From positions 62,001 to 126,000 of the forward strand of contig NZ_QEPZ01000003.1 of NCBI RefSeq assembly GCF_003253005.1: DNA of 64,000 bases, written 5' to 3'. A program made the translations under genes and the position numbers. Of this stretch, positions 26,616 to 35,601 are shown piece after piece (positions within the stretch are counted from its first letter, which is position 1; each line of letters opens with the position of its first letter). The DNA is from Haemophilus parainfluenzae (GTDB lineage Bacteria; Pseudomonadota; Gammaproteobacteria; Enterobacterales; Pasteurellaceae). The notes under the pieces were generated by a model. It searched no databases. It saw only the letters and a program-made list of their open reading frames with translations, and had not been told where the DNA came from.

Positions 26616-27638
26616 TTACGCTGTGTATAAAGTCTTATTTGGCTCTCCACCGATTTCTCGAGCTAATTTGGGTACTAAATAGCCAGAAGTGAGTGCCTGT
26701 AATTCTTTATAAATTTGTAACGCTTTCTCATCTGAAATATAGAAATGGCTCGCACCTTGCACTTTATCCAACAAATGCAAGTAATAAGGCAAAATTCCTG
26801 CTTGAAACAGCTTATCGCTTAATACTTTTAATGTATGTGGGTTATCATTCACATCCTTTAAAAGGACTGATTGATTGAGTAAAATGACTTTAGCCGCTAC
26901 CAATTTTTGCATAGCGAAAGCGAGTTCCTCATCAATTTCACTCGGATGATTGATATGCGTCACAAACACTGTTTGTAGTGGACTTTTTAGCAATAAATCA
27001 CAAAATTCATCCGTAATTCGCTCTGGAATCACGACCGGCAAACGAGAATGAATACGCAAACGTTGTAAGTGCGGTATTTTTTCAAGGCGTTCTAATAGCC
27101 ACGCCCATTCACTATCCTTCGCCATCATCGGATCGCCGCCTGAAAAAATCACTTCTTCGATTTCAGAATGTGCGGCAATATAGTCTATTGCTTGTTGCCA
27201 ACTGGTTTTATTGCCTGGGTTTTGATCATAAGGAAAATGACGACGGAAACAATAGCGGCAATTGACTGCACAGCCCCCTTTTGCCATAAACAGCAAGCGA
27301 TTTTGGTATTTGTGCAGAATATTAGGCACGGCATTTTTTTGCTGCTCATCTAAAGGATCTTGGCCAAACCCCTCCGCTTCGATAAATTCTTGTTGAGCCG
27401 TCATCACTTGCAAAAAAAGTGGGTCTTTAGGGTTCCCTTTTTCCATTTTTTCAACAAAAGGCAAAGGCACTCGCATAGCAAAAAGTTTACGAGCAGCGAT
27501 ATCCTCGGCAAAATCTTCAACGGGCAAATTTAAGGTTTTTAATAAGATTTTCGGATCAGAAATCGCATTTTTTAGGGTTTCTAACCAATTTTGTTCTTCT
27601 CTAATCGCAATATTTCGGGTTAAAATACGCACTTTCAA
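26616..27638 (-). CDS. epmB: EF-P beta-lysylation protein EpmB (lysine 2,3-aminomutase family)
   Basis: EpmB is a radical-SAM, PLP-dependent enzyme that converts lysine to (R)-beta-lysine for attachment to EF-P. The 340-residue protein has the radical-SAM motif CAVNCRYCFRRHFPY (Cx3Cx2C), FSGGDPMM, and the C-terminal SGYLVPKLAREIGGE segment seen in short KamA-type enzymes. Length matches EpmB and is shorter than catabolic lysine aminomutases. It diverges from efp with only 30 bp between start codons, so enzyme and substrate share a promoter region. EpmA, needed to attach beta-lysine, is not in this window. Confidence 0.95.
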   Translation of the reverse strand: MKVRILTRNIAIREEQNWLETLKNAISDPKILLKTLNLPVEDFAEDIAARKLFAMRVPLPFVEKMEKGNPKDPLFLQVMTAQQEFIEAEGFGQDPLDEQQKNAVPNILHKYQNRLLFMAKGGCAVNCRYCFRRHFPYDQNPGNKTSWQQAIDYIAAHSEIEEVIFSGGDPMMAKDSEWAWLLERLEKIPHLQRLRIHSRLPVVIPERITDEFCDLLLKSPLQTVFVTHINHPSEIDEELAFAMQKLVAAKVILLNQSVLLKDVNDNPHTLKVLSDKLFQAGILPYYLHLLDKVQGASHFYISDEKALQIYKELQALTSGYLVPKLAREIGGEPNKTLYTA

Positions 27639-27668
27639 ACAATCTCTATTTTTTAGGATATTTTTAAT

Positions 27669-28235
27669 ATGGCTACATATACTACCAGTGATTTCAAACC
27701 AGGTCTAAAATTTATGCAAGACGGTGAGCCTTGTGTGATCGTTGAAAACGAATTCGTTAAACCAGGTAAAGGTCAAGCTTTTACTCGTACTCGTATTCGT
27801 AAATTAATTTCAGGCAAAGTATTAGATGTAAACTTCAAATCTGGTACTTCGGTTGAAGCTGCTGATGTTATGGATCTTAACCTGACTTATTCATACAAAG
27901 ATGATGCGTTCTGGTACTTCATGCACCCAGAAACATTTGAACAATACTCTGCTGATGCAAAAGCTGTAGGTGATGCAGAAAAATGGTTATTAGACCAAGC
28001 AGATTGTATCGTGACTTTATGGAATGGTGCGCCAATTACTGTTACTCCACCAAACTTTGTTGAATTAGAAATCGTCGATACAGACCCAGGTCTTAAAGGT
28101 GATACTGCAGGTACTGGCGGTAAACCAGCAACATTAAGTACTGGTGCAGTGGTGAAAGTACCTCTTTTCGTTCAAATCGGCGAAGTAATCAAAGTTGATA
28201 CTCGTTCAGGCGAATACGTCTCTCGTGTGAAATAA
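27669..28235 (+). CDS. efp: Translation elongation factor P
   Basis: EF-P rescues ribosomes stalled on polyproline. The 188-residue protein has the KOW-like N-terminal domain and two OB folds. The modified lysine is K34 in [10 protein letters not shown], which matches the beta-lysylation site and agrees with divergent epmB. The C-terminal block with [13 protein letters not shown] is typical. It is monocistronic with a strong hairpin terminator. Codon choice is that of a highly expressed gene. Confidence 0.98.
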   Translation: MATYTTSDFKPGLKFMQDGEPCVIVENEFVKPGKGQAFTRTRIRKLISGKVLDVNFKSGTSVEAADVMDLNLTYSYKDDAFWYFMHPETFEQYSADAKAVGDAEKWLLDQADCIVTLWNGAPITVTPPNFVELEIVDTDPGLKGDTAGTGGKPATLSTGAVVKVPLFVQIGEVIKVDTRSGEYVSRVK

Positions 28236-28256
28236 TCTTTCATTGAGAGATAAAAA

Positions 28257-28293
28257 GAGCGGTCAATATTTAATGAATATTGACCGTTTTTTA
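28257..28293 (+). terminator. Terminator of efp
   Basis: CGGTCAATATT and AATATTGACCG form an 11-bp stem with a 5-nt loop, followed by six T residues. Confidence 0.9.
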
Positions 28294-28319
28294 TTGCCTG
28301 TTCATTAATGTCTGAGAGA

Positions 28320-28350
28320 TAAAAAATGCGGTTATTTCTAACCGCACTTT
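28320..28350 (-). terminator. Terminator of the protein E gene, built from an uptake-sequence pair
   Basis: On the minus strand AGTGCGGTTA and TAACCGCAT pair and run into TTTTTT, just past the protein E stop. Confidence 0.8.
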
Positions 28351-28356
28351 AATTGA

Positions 28357-28860
28357 TTATTTTGCTTTTGAGCCTTCTAACTCTAAAGAAGGTTTTCTAT
28401 CTGAGTTCACACAAATAACTTGCGCAGCCGCATAGAGCGTTGTGTTAGGTTTTAAGCTAATGGTGTATTTCTCTTGTTTTTTCGGTGCGGCGCGTAAACC
28501 TTCACCCCAGAAATCATCATAAAAATCAGTACGAACTTGAGTTAAATGGTAGTTCTTACAGTTTAAAATTTTATATTGGCGAACAGAACGCGCATAGCGT
28601 CTTTTCTCATTTGGATACACATATAAACCTTTATCCAAATTCACCACGGCATCAAAGTGCACCTGATTTAAATCTTGGTTATCTACCCAAATTGAATCGG
28701 TATCAATATAGTAGTTTTTATCTTTTACTAATCGAATATACCCCCCTCTATCTTTTGAAGGAGGTGTTAATGTCACCTCTTCTTGTGTACCTGGTGATTG
28801 AACAGCTGAACAGCCTGCTAAAAGGGCTACACCTAAAAACGTTAATACTAATTTTTTCAT
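28357..28860 (-). CDS. pe: Surface-adhesin protein E (lipoprotein)
   Basis: Protein E is an outer-membrane lipoprotein of Haemophilus that binds vitronectin, laminin and host cells. The start is placed at ATG 28860, giving MKKLVLTFLGVALLAGCS with lipobox cysteine; a longer frame adds 16 unlikely residues, and GGAGAG lies upstream of the chosen ATG. The mature protein has SGYIRLVK-like GGYIRLVKDKNYYIDTDSIWVD, FDAVVNLDKGLYVYP and RRYARSVRQYKILNC. These agree closely with H. influenzae protein E as I remember it. It follows pflA on the same strand, the same order as in H. influenzae. A paired uptake-sequence terminator ends it. Confidence 0.9.
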   Translation of the reverse strand: MKKLVLTFLGVALLAGCSAVQSPGTQEEVTLTPPSKDRGGYIRLVKDKNYYIDTDSIWVDNQDLNQVHFDAVVNLDKGLYVYPNEKRRYARSVRQYKILNCKNYHLTQVRTDFYDDFWGEGLRAAPKKQEKYTISLKPNTTLYAAAQVICVNSDRKPSLELEGSKAK

Positions 28861-28914
28861 TTTTCTCTCCTTAAAGCTTACTGAAGCTTGCTGTTTACCG
28901 TTTAGCACTATCGC

Positions 28915-29655
28915 TTAGTATTTTACGGTATGTCCGTATCCCTCTAAGATATTTTTAATATGCTCAAGCGACTCTTTTGTCGGTGGCAATACATCTTCAA
29001 GCTCATAATCTAACCCAAGGGTTTTCCATTTATGCGCACCTAATCGATGATAAGGAAGAAGTTCAACTTTTTCAATATTGGTCATACCTTCAATAAACTG
29101 TCCGAGCAGATGAACATCATGATCGTTATCGGTATAGCCTGGAACCACCACATAACGAATCCAGGTACGCTGATTACGTTTTTGCAGATATTTCGCAAAT
29201 TCCAGCGTCCGTTTATTTGGTACACCAATAAGATTTTGATGAACTTGATCATTAAGCTCTTTTAAATCGAGTAAAACAAGATCTGTTACATCTAATAATT
29301 CATCAATAATATGATCATAATGACGTACAAAACCATTTGTATCTAAGCAAGTATTAATCCCTTCTGCTTTACAAGCACGGAACCAATCGCGTACAAACTC
29401 TGCTTGTAACACAGCCTCACCGCCAGATGCCGTAACACCACCGCCAGTAGCATTCATAAAATGGCGATAAGTCACGACTTCTTTCATTAAATCTTCGACA
29501 CTGATTTCTTTACCACCTTCAAGATCCCAAGTATCACGGTTGTGGCAATATTTACAGCGCATCAAGCAGCCTTGCATAAATAAAATAAAACGAATGCCTG
29601 GACCATCCACGGTTCCACAGGATTCAAAGGAGTGAATTCTTCCTAGAACAGACAT
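28915..29655 (-). CDS. pflA: Pyruvate formate-lyase 1-activating enzyme
   Basis: PflA is a radical-SAM enzyme that installs the glycyl radical on PflB under anoxia. The start is set at ATG 29655 ([22 protein letters not shown]), matching E. coli PflA at 246 residues. The cluster motif CLMRCKYCH (Cx3Cx2C) and the SAM-binding [10 protein letters not shown] are intact. It lies downstream of pflB but is separated from it by the small monooxygenase gene and two hairpins, so it likely has its own promoter or depends on readthrough. Confidence 0.96.
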   Translation of the reverse strand: MSVLGRIHSFESCGTVDGPGIRFILFMQGCLMRCKYCHNRDTWDLEGGKEISVEDLMKEVVTYRHFMNATGGGVTASGGEAVLQAEFVRDWFRACKAEGINTCLDTNGFVRHYDHIIDELLDVTDLVLLDLKELNDQVHQNLIGVPNKRTLEFAKYLQKRNQRTWIRYVVVPGYTDNDHDVHLLGQFIEGMTNIEKVELLPYHRLGAHKWKTLGLDYELEDVLPPTKESLEHIKNILEGYGHTVKY

Positions 29656-29708
29656 ACTGAAATTTCCCAAAAACGAATATAGCTAAATTTTACCAAAAAT
29701 ATCATCTA

Positions 29709-29741
29709 TAAAAAATGAGCCTGACTTAAAATCAGGCTCAT
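29709..29741 (-). terminator. Terminator of the YgiN-like gene
   Basis: ATGAGCCTGA and TCAGGCTCAT form a perfect 10-bp stem with a 7-nt loop, followed on the minus strand by TTTTTTA. It stands between the monooxygenase gene and pflA. Confidence 0.85.
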
Positions 29742-29771
29742 AATTAAAATATATTTATTAAAGTGCGGTCA

Positions 29772-30062
29772 TTATTCACTAACTTTTTGAAAGGTTTGCA
29801 CCACTGGTGCTTGCTCACAATACTCAACCAATACAGGTACAATTGAGGTAAAGTGTGGCGTTGCAAAATGTTGTTCTAAATCAGCTTTGCTTTTCCATTG
29901 CTCAATAAAAACATAATGATTATCTTGTTCGCTATTTTGTTGTAATTCATAAGATACGCATCCTGTTTCTTGACGAGTATGCTTAATTAATTCTTGACAT
30001 TGGGCTAGAAAATCATTAATTTTGTCCGCTTTTACTGAAAATTGGGCAATAACTGTTAGCAT
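29772..30062 (-). CDS. Antibiotic biosynthesis monooxygenase (ABM/YgiN-like) domain protein
   Basis: This 96-residue protein starts at ATG 30062 behind a good AGGAGAG site; a longer frame adds 10 residues without support. It is a single dimeric alpha-beta barrel domain: LTVIAQFSVKADKINDFLAQCQELIKHTRQETGCVSYEL, then YVFIEQWKSKADLEQHFATPHF. Relatives include YgiN, which acts on quinols, and LsrG. Many are small cofactor-free oxygenases or isomerases acting in the cytoplasm. It lies inside the pfl region between pflB and pflA, flanked by a terminator on each side, so it is probably an independent unit. Substrate unknown. Confidence 0.88.
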   Translation of the reverse strand: MLTVIAQFSVKADKINDFLAQCQELIKHTRQETGCVSYELQQNSEQDNHYVFIEQWKSKADLEQHFATPHFTSIVPVLVEYCEQAPVVQTFQKVSE

Positions 30063-30079
30063 AATTTGCTCTCCTATAT

Positions 30080-30120
30080 AAAAATAAACCACTCACAAAA
30101 TTATTCTGTGAGTGGTTTAT
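30080..30120 (-). terminator. Terminator of pflB
   Basis: ATAAACCACTCACA and TGTGAGTGGTTTAT form a perfect 14-bp stem with a 9-nt loop and a following T-rich tract on the minus strand. Confidence 0.85.
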
Positions 30121-30142
30121 ATTAAAGCATAATTCTATTTAT

Positions 30143-32464
30143 TTAGAAAGACTCAGTAAATGTACGGGTTACGACGTCTTGTTGTTGCTCTTTAGTTAAA
30201 GAGTTGAAACGTACTGCGTAACCAGATACACGGATAGTCAATTGTGGATATTTATCCGGATTTTCCATTGCATCTAACAACATTTCACGGTTTAACACAT
30301 TCACATTTAAGTGTTGGCCACCTTCAACTGTTGCCTCGTGGTGGAAGTAACCATCCATTAAGCCAGCAAGATTACGGCGTTGTGCTTCGGTATCTTTACC
30401 TAACGCATTTGGTACGATTGAGAAGGTATAAGAAATACCATCTTTCGCGTAAGCAAATGGAAGTTTAGCAACAGAAGTTAATGACGCTACCGCACCTTTT
30501 TGGTCACGACCGTGCATTGGGTTTGCACCTGGTCCGAATGGTGCACCAGCACGACGACCATCTGGGGTGTTACCTGTTTTCTTACCATAAACTACGTTAG
30601 AAGTAATGGTTAATACAGATTGTGTAGGCACTGCGTTGCGGTAAGTTTTAAGTTTTTGAATTTTCTTCATGAAACGTTCAACTAAGTCACAAGCGATGTC
30701 ATCAACACGGTTATCGTTGTTACCATATTGTGGATATTCACCTTCGATTTCAAAGTCGATTGCTACGTTAGTTGCAACAACATTGCCATCTTTATCTTTG
30801 ATGTCACCACGGACTGGTTTAACTTTCGCATATTTAATTGCTGAAAGTGAGTCTGCTGCAACAGAAAGACCCGCGATACCACAAGCCATGGTACGGAATA
30901 CATCACGGTCATGTAACGCCATTAATGCGGCTTCGTATGAATATTTATCGTGCATGTAGTGGATGATGTTTAAGGCTGTCACATATTGTTTTGCCAACCA
31001 ATCCATAAAGCTGTCCATACGAGTCATGACGGTGTCGAAATCTAACACTTCATCAGTAATTGGTGCAGTTTTCGGACCTACTTGCATACCTAACTTTTCA
31101 TCGATACCGCCGTTGATTGCGTATAACAATGTTTTCGCTAAGTTTGCACGCGCACCGAAGAATTGCATTTGTTTACCAACAACCATTGGTGATACACAAC
31201 ATGCGATTGCATAGTCATCATTGTTGAAGTCTGGACGCATTAAATCATCGTTTTCGTATTGAACAGATGAGGTATCAATCGATACTTTCGCACAGAAACG
31301 TTTGAAGTTTTCAGGTAATTGTTCAGACCAAAGAATGGTTAAGTTTGGTTCTGGAGAAGTACCCATGTTGTAAAGGGTGTGTAAAATACGGAATGTATTT
31401 TTGGTTACTAATGTACGGCCATCTAAACCCATACCTGCGATGGTTTCAGTTGCCCACATTGGGTCACCAGAGAATAATTGATCGTATTCAGGTGTACGTA
31501 AGAAACGAACCATACGAAGCTTCATGACTAAGTGGTCAACTAATTCTTGCGCTTCAGTTTCAGTAAGTTTACCTGCTTTTAAATCACGTTCGATATAGAC
31601 ATCGATGAAAGTTGCTGTACGACCGAATGACATCGCTGCACCGTTTTGTGATTTGATTGCAGCAAGATAAGCAAAGTACATCCATTGAATAGCTTCTTTA
31701 GCATTCGTTGCAGGGTTAGAAATATCGTAACCGTAGCTTGCTGCCATTTGTTTCATTTGGCCTAATGCACGGTGTTGTTCTGCGATTTCTTCACGTAAAC
31801 GGATAGTTGCTTCTAGATTTACGCCATCTTCTAAGTCTTTTTGTAAAGAAGTGAATTGTGCGTATTTATCTTTCATTAAGAAGTCAACACCATAAAGTGC
31901 GACACGACGGTAGTCACCAATGATACGACCACGGCCGTAAGCATCAGGAAGACCAGTTAATACACCCGATTTACGACAACGTAAAATATCTGGCGTATAA
32001 ACATCGAATACACCTTGGTTGTGGGTTTTACGATATTCAGTGAAGATTTTTTTCACTTCAGGATCTAATTCACGACCGTAAATTTTGCATGAGCCTTCCA
32101 CCATTTTAATACCACCAAATGGCATAATAGCACGTTTTAATGGGGCATCGGTTTGAAGACCTACGATTTTCTCTAAGTCTTTATTGATATAACCTGGTGC
32201 ATGAGAAGTAATCGTTGAAGGCGTATGTTCGTCAAAGTCTAATGGCGCATGTGTGCGGTTTTCAACTTTAATTCCTTCCATTACGGTTTCCCAAAGTTTT
32301 GTTGTCGCTTCGGTTGGACCTGCTAAGAAAGAATCATCACCTTCATACGGGGTGTAGTTCTTTTGAATAAAATCACGCACGTTGACGTTTTCTTGCCAAT
32401 CACCGGCAACGAATCCTGCCCACGCAACTTTTTGTGCTTCTTGTGCTTCATTAAGTTCTGACAT
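30143..32464 (-). CDS. pflB: Formate acetyltransferase (pyruvate formate-lyase)
   Basis: PflB splits pyruvate and CoA to acetyl-CoA and formate and is central to anaerobic metabolism. The start ATG 32464 (MSELNEAQE) is chosen over one two codons upstream because AAGGA is then correctly spaced. The active-site cysteine pair is in IACCVSPM, and the glycyl radical residue is in RVSGYAVRF near the C-terminus. The ending with TRTFTESF is like that of E. coli. Length (773) is normal for the 760-residue family. focA lies 55 bp upstream, and the pair is probably co-transcribed under oxygen control. Confidence 0.98.
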   Translation of the reverse strand: MSELNEAQEAQKVAWAGFVAGDWQENVNVRDFIQKNYTPYEGDDSFLAGPTEATTKLWETVMEGIKVENRTHAPLDFDEHTPSTITSHAPGYINKDLEKIVGLQTDAPLKRAIMPFGGIKMVEGSCKIYGRELDPEVKKIFTEYRKTHNQGVFDVYTPDILRCRKSGVLTGLPDAYGRGRIIGDYRRVALYGVDFLMKDKYAQFTSLQKDLEDGVNLEATIRLREEIAEQHRALGQMKQMAASYGYDISNPATNAKEAIQWMYFAYLAAIKSQNGAAMSFGRTATFIDVYIERDLKAGKLTETEAQELVDHLVMKLRMVRFLRTPEYDQLFSGDPMWATETIAGMGLDGRTLVTKNTFRILHTLYNMGTSPEPNLTILWSEQLPENFKRFCAKVSIDTSSVQYENDDLMRPDFNNDDYAIACCVSPMVVGKQMQFFGARANLAKTLLYAINGGIDEKLGMQVGPKTAPITDEVLDFDTVMTRMDSFMDWLAKQYVTALNIIHYMHDKYSYEAALMALHDRDVFRTMACGIAGLSVAADSLSAIKYAKVKPVRGDIKDKDGNVVATNVAIDFEIEGEYPQYGNNDNRVDDIACDLVERFMKKIQKLKTYRNAVPTQSVLTITSNVVYGKKTGNTPDGRRAGAPFGPGANPMHGRDQKGAVASLTSVAKLPFAYAKDGISYTFSIVPNALGKDTEAQRRNLAGLMDGYFHHEATVEGGQHLNVNVLNREMLLDAMENPDKYPQLTIRVSGYAVRFNSLTKEQQQDVVTRTFTESF

Positions 32465-32519
32465 AGTCATTTCCTTTTTTAATTGATAAAAAATAAGTCT
32501 TGCTTCGTTCGTTAGTACA

Positions 32520-33374
32520 TTAGTGAGCTTTAGTTAAATAACGTTGGAATAAGCCGATACAAACCGCACCACCCACAATGTTTCCTAACGTTACTGGAAT
32601 CAAATTCTTCACAATGAAATGATAGAGATCTAAATCTGCATATTTCATTGGATCCACCCCAATTTGTTGCCAAAATTCTGGCGTACTAGAATGAGCGGTG
32701 ATAATGCCTAGTGGAATCATAAACATATTTGCCACACAGTGTTCAAAACCAGATGCGACAAATAAACCAATCGGCATGATCATAATAAATGCTTTGTCTG
32801 TAACAGTTTTACCGGAATAAGACATCCATACCGCTACACACACCATAATGTTACATAAAATACCAAGGTTAAATGCTTCAAACCAAGTATGATGAATCTT
32901 ATGTTGAGCGGTAGCCAAAATGGTTAAACCCCATTGACTATTTGCTGCCATGGTTTGTCCCCCAAACCAAATCACTGCTGCAATAAATAAACCGCCCACA
33001 AAGTTGCCCAAATATACCACAATCCAATTTCGGATCATTTGCGTTGTGGTTATCTTACCGCCTACGCGAGCAACTAAGGTTAAAGTAGAAGAGGTGAATA
33101 ATTCAGATCCTAAAATTACTACCATAATTACGCCTAAAGAGAAAACTAACCCACCGACTAACTTGGTTAATCCCCAAGACGCTCCTGCGCTTGCTGTTTG
33201 TGTCGTCGTATAGAATACAAAGGCTAAAGCAATACAAGCCCCAGCACTAATACCAGACAGAAATGATAAAAATGGGCGTTTTTGCGCTTTATACGCAGCA
33301 ACGCTTTCAGCATAATCCGTTGCTTCAACTGGTGTGAGAGCAACAGAAGATTGATTTAAATTTTCTGATGCCAT
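32520..33374 (-). CDS. focA: Formate transporter FocA
   Basis: FocA is a pentameric inner-membrane channel for formate made by PflB. The start is put at ATG 33374, seven bases after GGAG; an in-frame TTG four codons earlier overlaps the ribosome site. The 284-residue protein has six hydrophobic segments. The FNT family pattern [14 protein letters not shown] and a central [21 protein letters not shown] are present. The conserved asparagine-rich segments around GNFVGG and GNIVGG are intact. It is the first gene of focA-pflB. Its upstream region holds a candidate FNR site. Confidence 0.94.
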   Translation of the reverse strand: MASENLNQSSVALTPVEATDYAESVAAYKAQKRPFLSFLSGISAGACIALAFVFYTTTQTASAGASWGLTKLVGGLVFSLGVIMVVILGSELFTSSTLTLVARVGGKITTTQMIRNWIVVYLGNFVGGLFIAAVIWFGGQTMAANSQWGLTILATAQHKIHHTWFEAFNLGILCNIMVCVAVWMSYSGKTVTDKAFIMIMPIGLFVASGFEHCVANMFMIPLGIITAHSSTPEFWQQIGVDPMKYADLDLYHFIVKNLIPVTLGNIVGGAVCIGLFQRYLTKAH

Positions 33375-33497
33375 ATCTAACTCCAAATAGTTGGTTTATT
33401 ATTTCTTATACTACAACATAGGTATTCCTATACCCATTTGGTATTCTACTCTCTTATCAAACCATTGCAAGAAATCCCCAATTTATTCTAAAAAAAT

Positions 33498-33511
33498 TTG
33501 ATATTTTGCAA
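33498..33511. promoter_or_regulatory. Candidate FNR-type site upstream of focA
   Basis: TTGAT-ATTT-TGCAA matches the FNR consensus TTGAT-N4-ATCAA in eight of ten positions. It lies about 125 bp before focA, whose operon is FNR-controlled in relatives. Motif match only. Confidence 0.4.
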
Positions 33512-33535
33512 GTTTTGGTAAATTTTCTGTTCAAA

Positions 33536-33570
33536 AATAAAAAAGCGGAATATCACTATTCCGCTTTTCA
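33536..33570 (-). terminator. Terminator of the comEA-like gene
   Basis: AAAAGCGGAATA and TATTCCGCTTTT form a perfect 12-bp stem with a 4-nt loop; T runs lie on the minus-strand exit. Confidence 0.85.
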
Positions 33571-33586
33571 TATAAAAATAACAACA

Positions 33587-33949
33587 TTAAAACACGATAC
33601 GATCTCGGTTTTTCTCTAGCGTAGCTTTGCCAATGCCTTGTACTTCAAGTAGTTGTTCTGCCACGGTGAAATTACCATGTTTTTCACGATATTGCACAAT
33701 GGCTTCTGCTTTTTTCGCCCCAATACCAATCAATGCTTTTTGAATTTCTGATGCACTAGCGGTATTGATATTTAATTTATCACTCACTGTTTGTTGTACA
33801 GTTTGTGATGGTGCTTGCACAGCAGTTTGTTGCTGCACTTCCGTTTGCGGTTGAGCCTGCTCTGCTGTCTTTTCTTCTGCAATTGCTTGTGTACTCAACA
33901 TCGCGCCCGCAATAAATAATGAACTAAATAAATGTTTCATCAATTTCAT
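33587..33949 (-). CDS. comEA: ComEA-like helix-hairpin-helix DNA-binding protein
   Basis: ComEA (ComE1 in Haemophilus) is a periplasmic DNA-binding protein needed for natural transformation. The start is set at ATG 33949, giving a signal peptide ([24 protein letters not shown]) cleaved after about residue 24. A Gln/Thr-rich linker follows, then two helix-hairpin-helix elements: [27 protein letters not shown] and [17 protein letters not shown]. At 120 residues it fits the short Pasteurellaceae type with no membrane anchor. This agrees with the many uptake sequences in the window. The gene follows the lspA-ispH-rdgB-ybjQ block on the same strand. Confidence 0.9.
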   Translation of the reverse strand: MKLMKHLFSSLFIAGAMLSTQAIAEEKTAEQAQPQTEVQQQTAVQAPSQTVQQTVSDKLNINTASASEIQKALIGIGAKKAEAIVQYREKHGNFTVAEQLLEVQGIGKATLEKNRDRIVF

Positions 33950-34094
33950 AAAAATGCCCTTTATTAACAAATAAGTACCGTTGATTCATATCAACAGTGA
34001 CATTTTTAAGAAACATAGAAAACACGCAAGAAATCGACCGCACTTTTGCGATCTTGATCGCAAAAATTACATTTAAGCAAATAAAAAAACGACC

Positions 34095-34412
34095 TTAGCG
34101 CACCACTACAGCTGTGCCACTTGCAATCACCATAAACATACTTTTATTGCTTACTGTTGTGTAATTAATCTCTACGCCAACCACGGCATTTGCGCCTAAA
34201 GCAATCGCTTTTTCTTCCAACTCTTTCAAGGCATCTTGGCGTGCACGACCAATACGACGTTCATAAACACTAGAACGCCCACCAATCACATCGGTAATGG
34301 CCGCAAAAAAATCACGTATAAAGTTTGCCCCTGCAATCACTTCTCCAAAGACGACTTGTTTATATTCTACGATTTGCTTCCCTTCAACATTAGGGGTGGT
34401 TGTCACAATCAT
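34095..34412 (-). CDS. ybjQ: YbjQ/UPF0145 family protein
   Basis: This 105-residue cytoplasmic protein has the family's core: [32 protein letters not shown], then [31 protein letters not shown]0145 (YbjQ) proteins are small pentameric-ring proteins listed as putative heavy-metal-binding, with no established function. Length is normal. It sits 38 nt after rdgB on the same strand. A palindrome containing GCGATC follows at about 34044-34065, but it lacks a clear T tract on the exit side. Confidence 0.93.
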   Translation of the reverse strand: MIVTTTPNVEGKQIVEYKQVVFGEVIAGANFIRDFFAAITDVIGGRSSVYERRIGRARQDALKELEEKAIALGANAVVGVEINYTTVSNKSMFMVIASGTAVVVR

Positions 34413-34450
34413 TTTGTATCCTTTAATTCTCGTTGAAAATCAACCGCACT

Positions 34451-35050
34451 TTAGGCAGTTAATTTTGATTTTAAAACGGCCAATGCCTTCGCACGATGAG
34501 AGATTTTCTTTTTCTCTACGGTTTCTAGTTCGGCAAAGGTACAGCCTTTTTCGGGGCTAAAAAAGAGCGAGTCGTAACCGAAGCCATTTTCACCTTTTTC
34601 TTCATAAATAATGTGTCCGTCACATTCGCCTTGAGCAATGATCGGAGAAGGATCACTTGGGTGTTGTAATAACACAATCGTACTCACAAATTTTGCTTGG
34701 CGATGTTCAGTTGGTACATCGACTAATTCTGCCAGTAATTTTTCTCGGTTTTTCGCTTCAGCTTCCTCACCATCAACTCCAGCATAACGAGCAGAATACA
34801 ATCCTGGCGCACCATTTAACGCATCCACCACAAGGCCGGAATCATCTGCAATGGCCGGTAAGCCTGATTTTTCAGATGCATAACGTGCTTTCAAAATTGC
34901 ATTTTCGACAAACGTTAAGCCAGTTTCCTCTGGGCTTTCAATGCCTAAATCTGTCTGAGCAATAACTTCAAAACCGAAATCTGCTAATACGTCTGCCATT
35001 TCTTTTACTTTGCCTTTATTACCTGTGGCAAGCACAATTTTTTGTTTCAT
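34451..35050 (-). CDS. rdgB: RdgB/HAM1 non-canonical purine NTP pyrophosphatase (dITP/XTP)
   Basis: RdgB removes dITP, XTP and related damaged nucleotides from the pool. The start ATG 35050 follows AAGGA at good spacing; a longer frame adds five residues. The 199-residue protein opens [15 protein letters not shown] and has [20 protein letters not shown], the metal-binding ADDSGL, the [11 protein letters not shown] region and [11 protein letters not shown] with SHRAKAL at the end. All active-site blocks are present. Confidence 0.96.
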   Translation of the reverse strand: MKQKIVLATGNKGKVKEMADVLADFGFEVIAQTDLGIESPEETGLTFVENAILKARYASEKSGLPAIADDSGLVVDALNGAPGLYSARYAGVDGEEAEAKNREKLLAELVDVPTEHRQAKFVSTIVLLQHPSDPSPIIAQGECDGHIIYEEKGENGFGYDSLFFSPEKGCTFAELETVEKKKISHRAKALAVLKSKLTA

Positions 35051-35116
35051 GATTTTGTCCTTCATATCAAACGTTGTCTCATTTTAACATCTCACCAAAA
35101 AATTTCGGAATAAATA

Positions 35117-35147
35117 TTGACCTTAACCTTAGGTTAATGTTTATGAT
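35117..35147 (+). promoter_or_regulatory. MerR-type metal-responsive promoter (19-bp spacer with dyad)
   Basis: TTGACC (35117-35122) and TATGAT (35142-35147) are 19 nt apart, longer than the normal 17 and typical of MerR-family-regulated promoters. The spacer contains the perfect dyad TTAACCT-T-AGGTTAA. The layout resembles CueR-type copper promoters. It drives the DUF305 gene. Confidence 0.7.
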
Positions 35148-35181
35148 TTGCGCCTATTCAGTTATCACATAGGAGCAAAAC

Positions 35182-35553
35182 ATGAAAAAACTTATGACTT
35201 TTATCGCACTTAGCACTGCTGCAGTTTCAATTTATGCACAAGCTAATGAACAACAACATCAAGCACATATGAATATGCCAATATCGACAGGTTCTTCAAT
35301 GCAACAAGAATTAATGCAAGGTATGAATCAGATGCATCAAGACATGATGGCAGCTATGCAATATCAAGATCCCGATGTCGCTTTTGCAGCAGGTATGTTG
35401 CCACACCATATTGGCGCAGTAAAAATGGCGGAAGTTGAATTAAAATACGGAAAAGATCCTGAGATGCGTAAGCTTGCTGAGAATATTATTAACGCTCAAA
35501 AAGCAGAAATTGAACAAATGCAAAAATGGCTTAAAGTGCACAATAAAAAATAA
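35182..35553 (+). CDS. DUF305 family periplasmic protein
   Basis: This 123-residue protein has a signal peptide (to about residue 21, after IYAQA) and a Met/His-rich mature region (HQAHMNMP, MQQELMQGMNQMHQDMMAAM). The DUF305 signature FAAGMLPHHIGAVKMAEVEL follows, then a helical end rich in Gln and Lys. DUF305 proteins are four-helix ferritin-like folds; some occur in copper or other metal resistance loci. The Met/His richness and the MerR-type promoter upstream support a periplasmic copper-handling role, which remains inference. A clear AGGAG site precedes the ATG. It is monocistronic with a shared terminator; no copper ATPase or CueR gene is visible in this window. Confidence 0.88.
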   Translation: MKKLMTFIALSTAAVSIYAQANEQQHQAHMNMPISTGSSMQQELMQGMNQMHQDMMAAMQYQDPDVAFAAGMLPHHIGAVKMAEVELKYGKDPEMRKLAENIINAQKAEIEQMQKWLKVHNKK

Positions 35554-35562
35554 AATAACGCA

Positions 35563-35594
35563 AAAAAAGTGCGGTAAATTAACCGCACTTTTTT
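35563..35594. terminator. Bidirectional uptake-sequence terminator between DUF305 and ispH
   Basis: AAAAAAGTGCGGT and ACCGCACTTTTTT are an inverted uptake-sequence pair with A and T runs on both sides. It serves two convergent genes. Confidence 0.85.
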
Positions 35595-35601
35595 AATAAA
35601 A

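Noticed and set aside
34044-34065. GCGATC palindrome as a terminator for ybjQ
   Set aside because: The stem is perfect, but on the minus strand it exits into AAAAGTGCGG rather than a T run, so termination is not supported.
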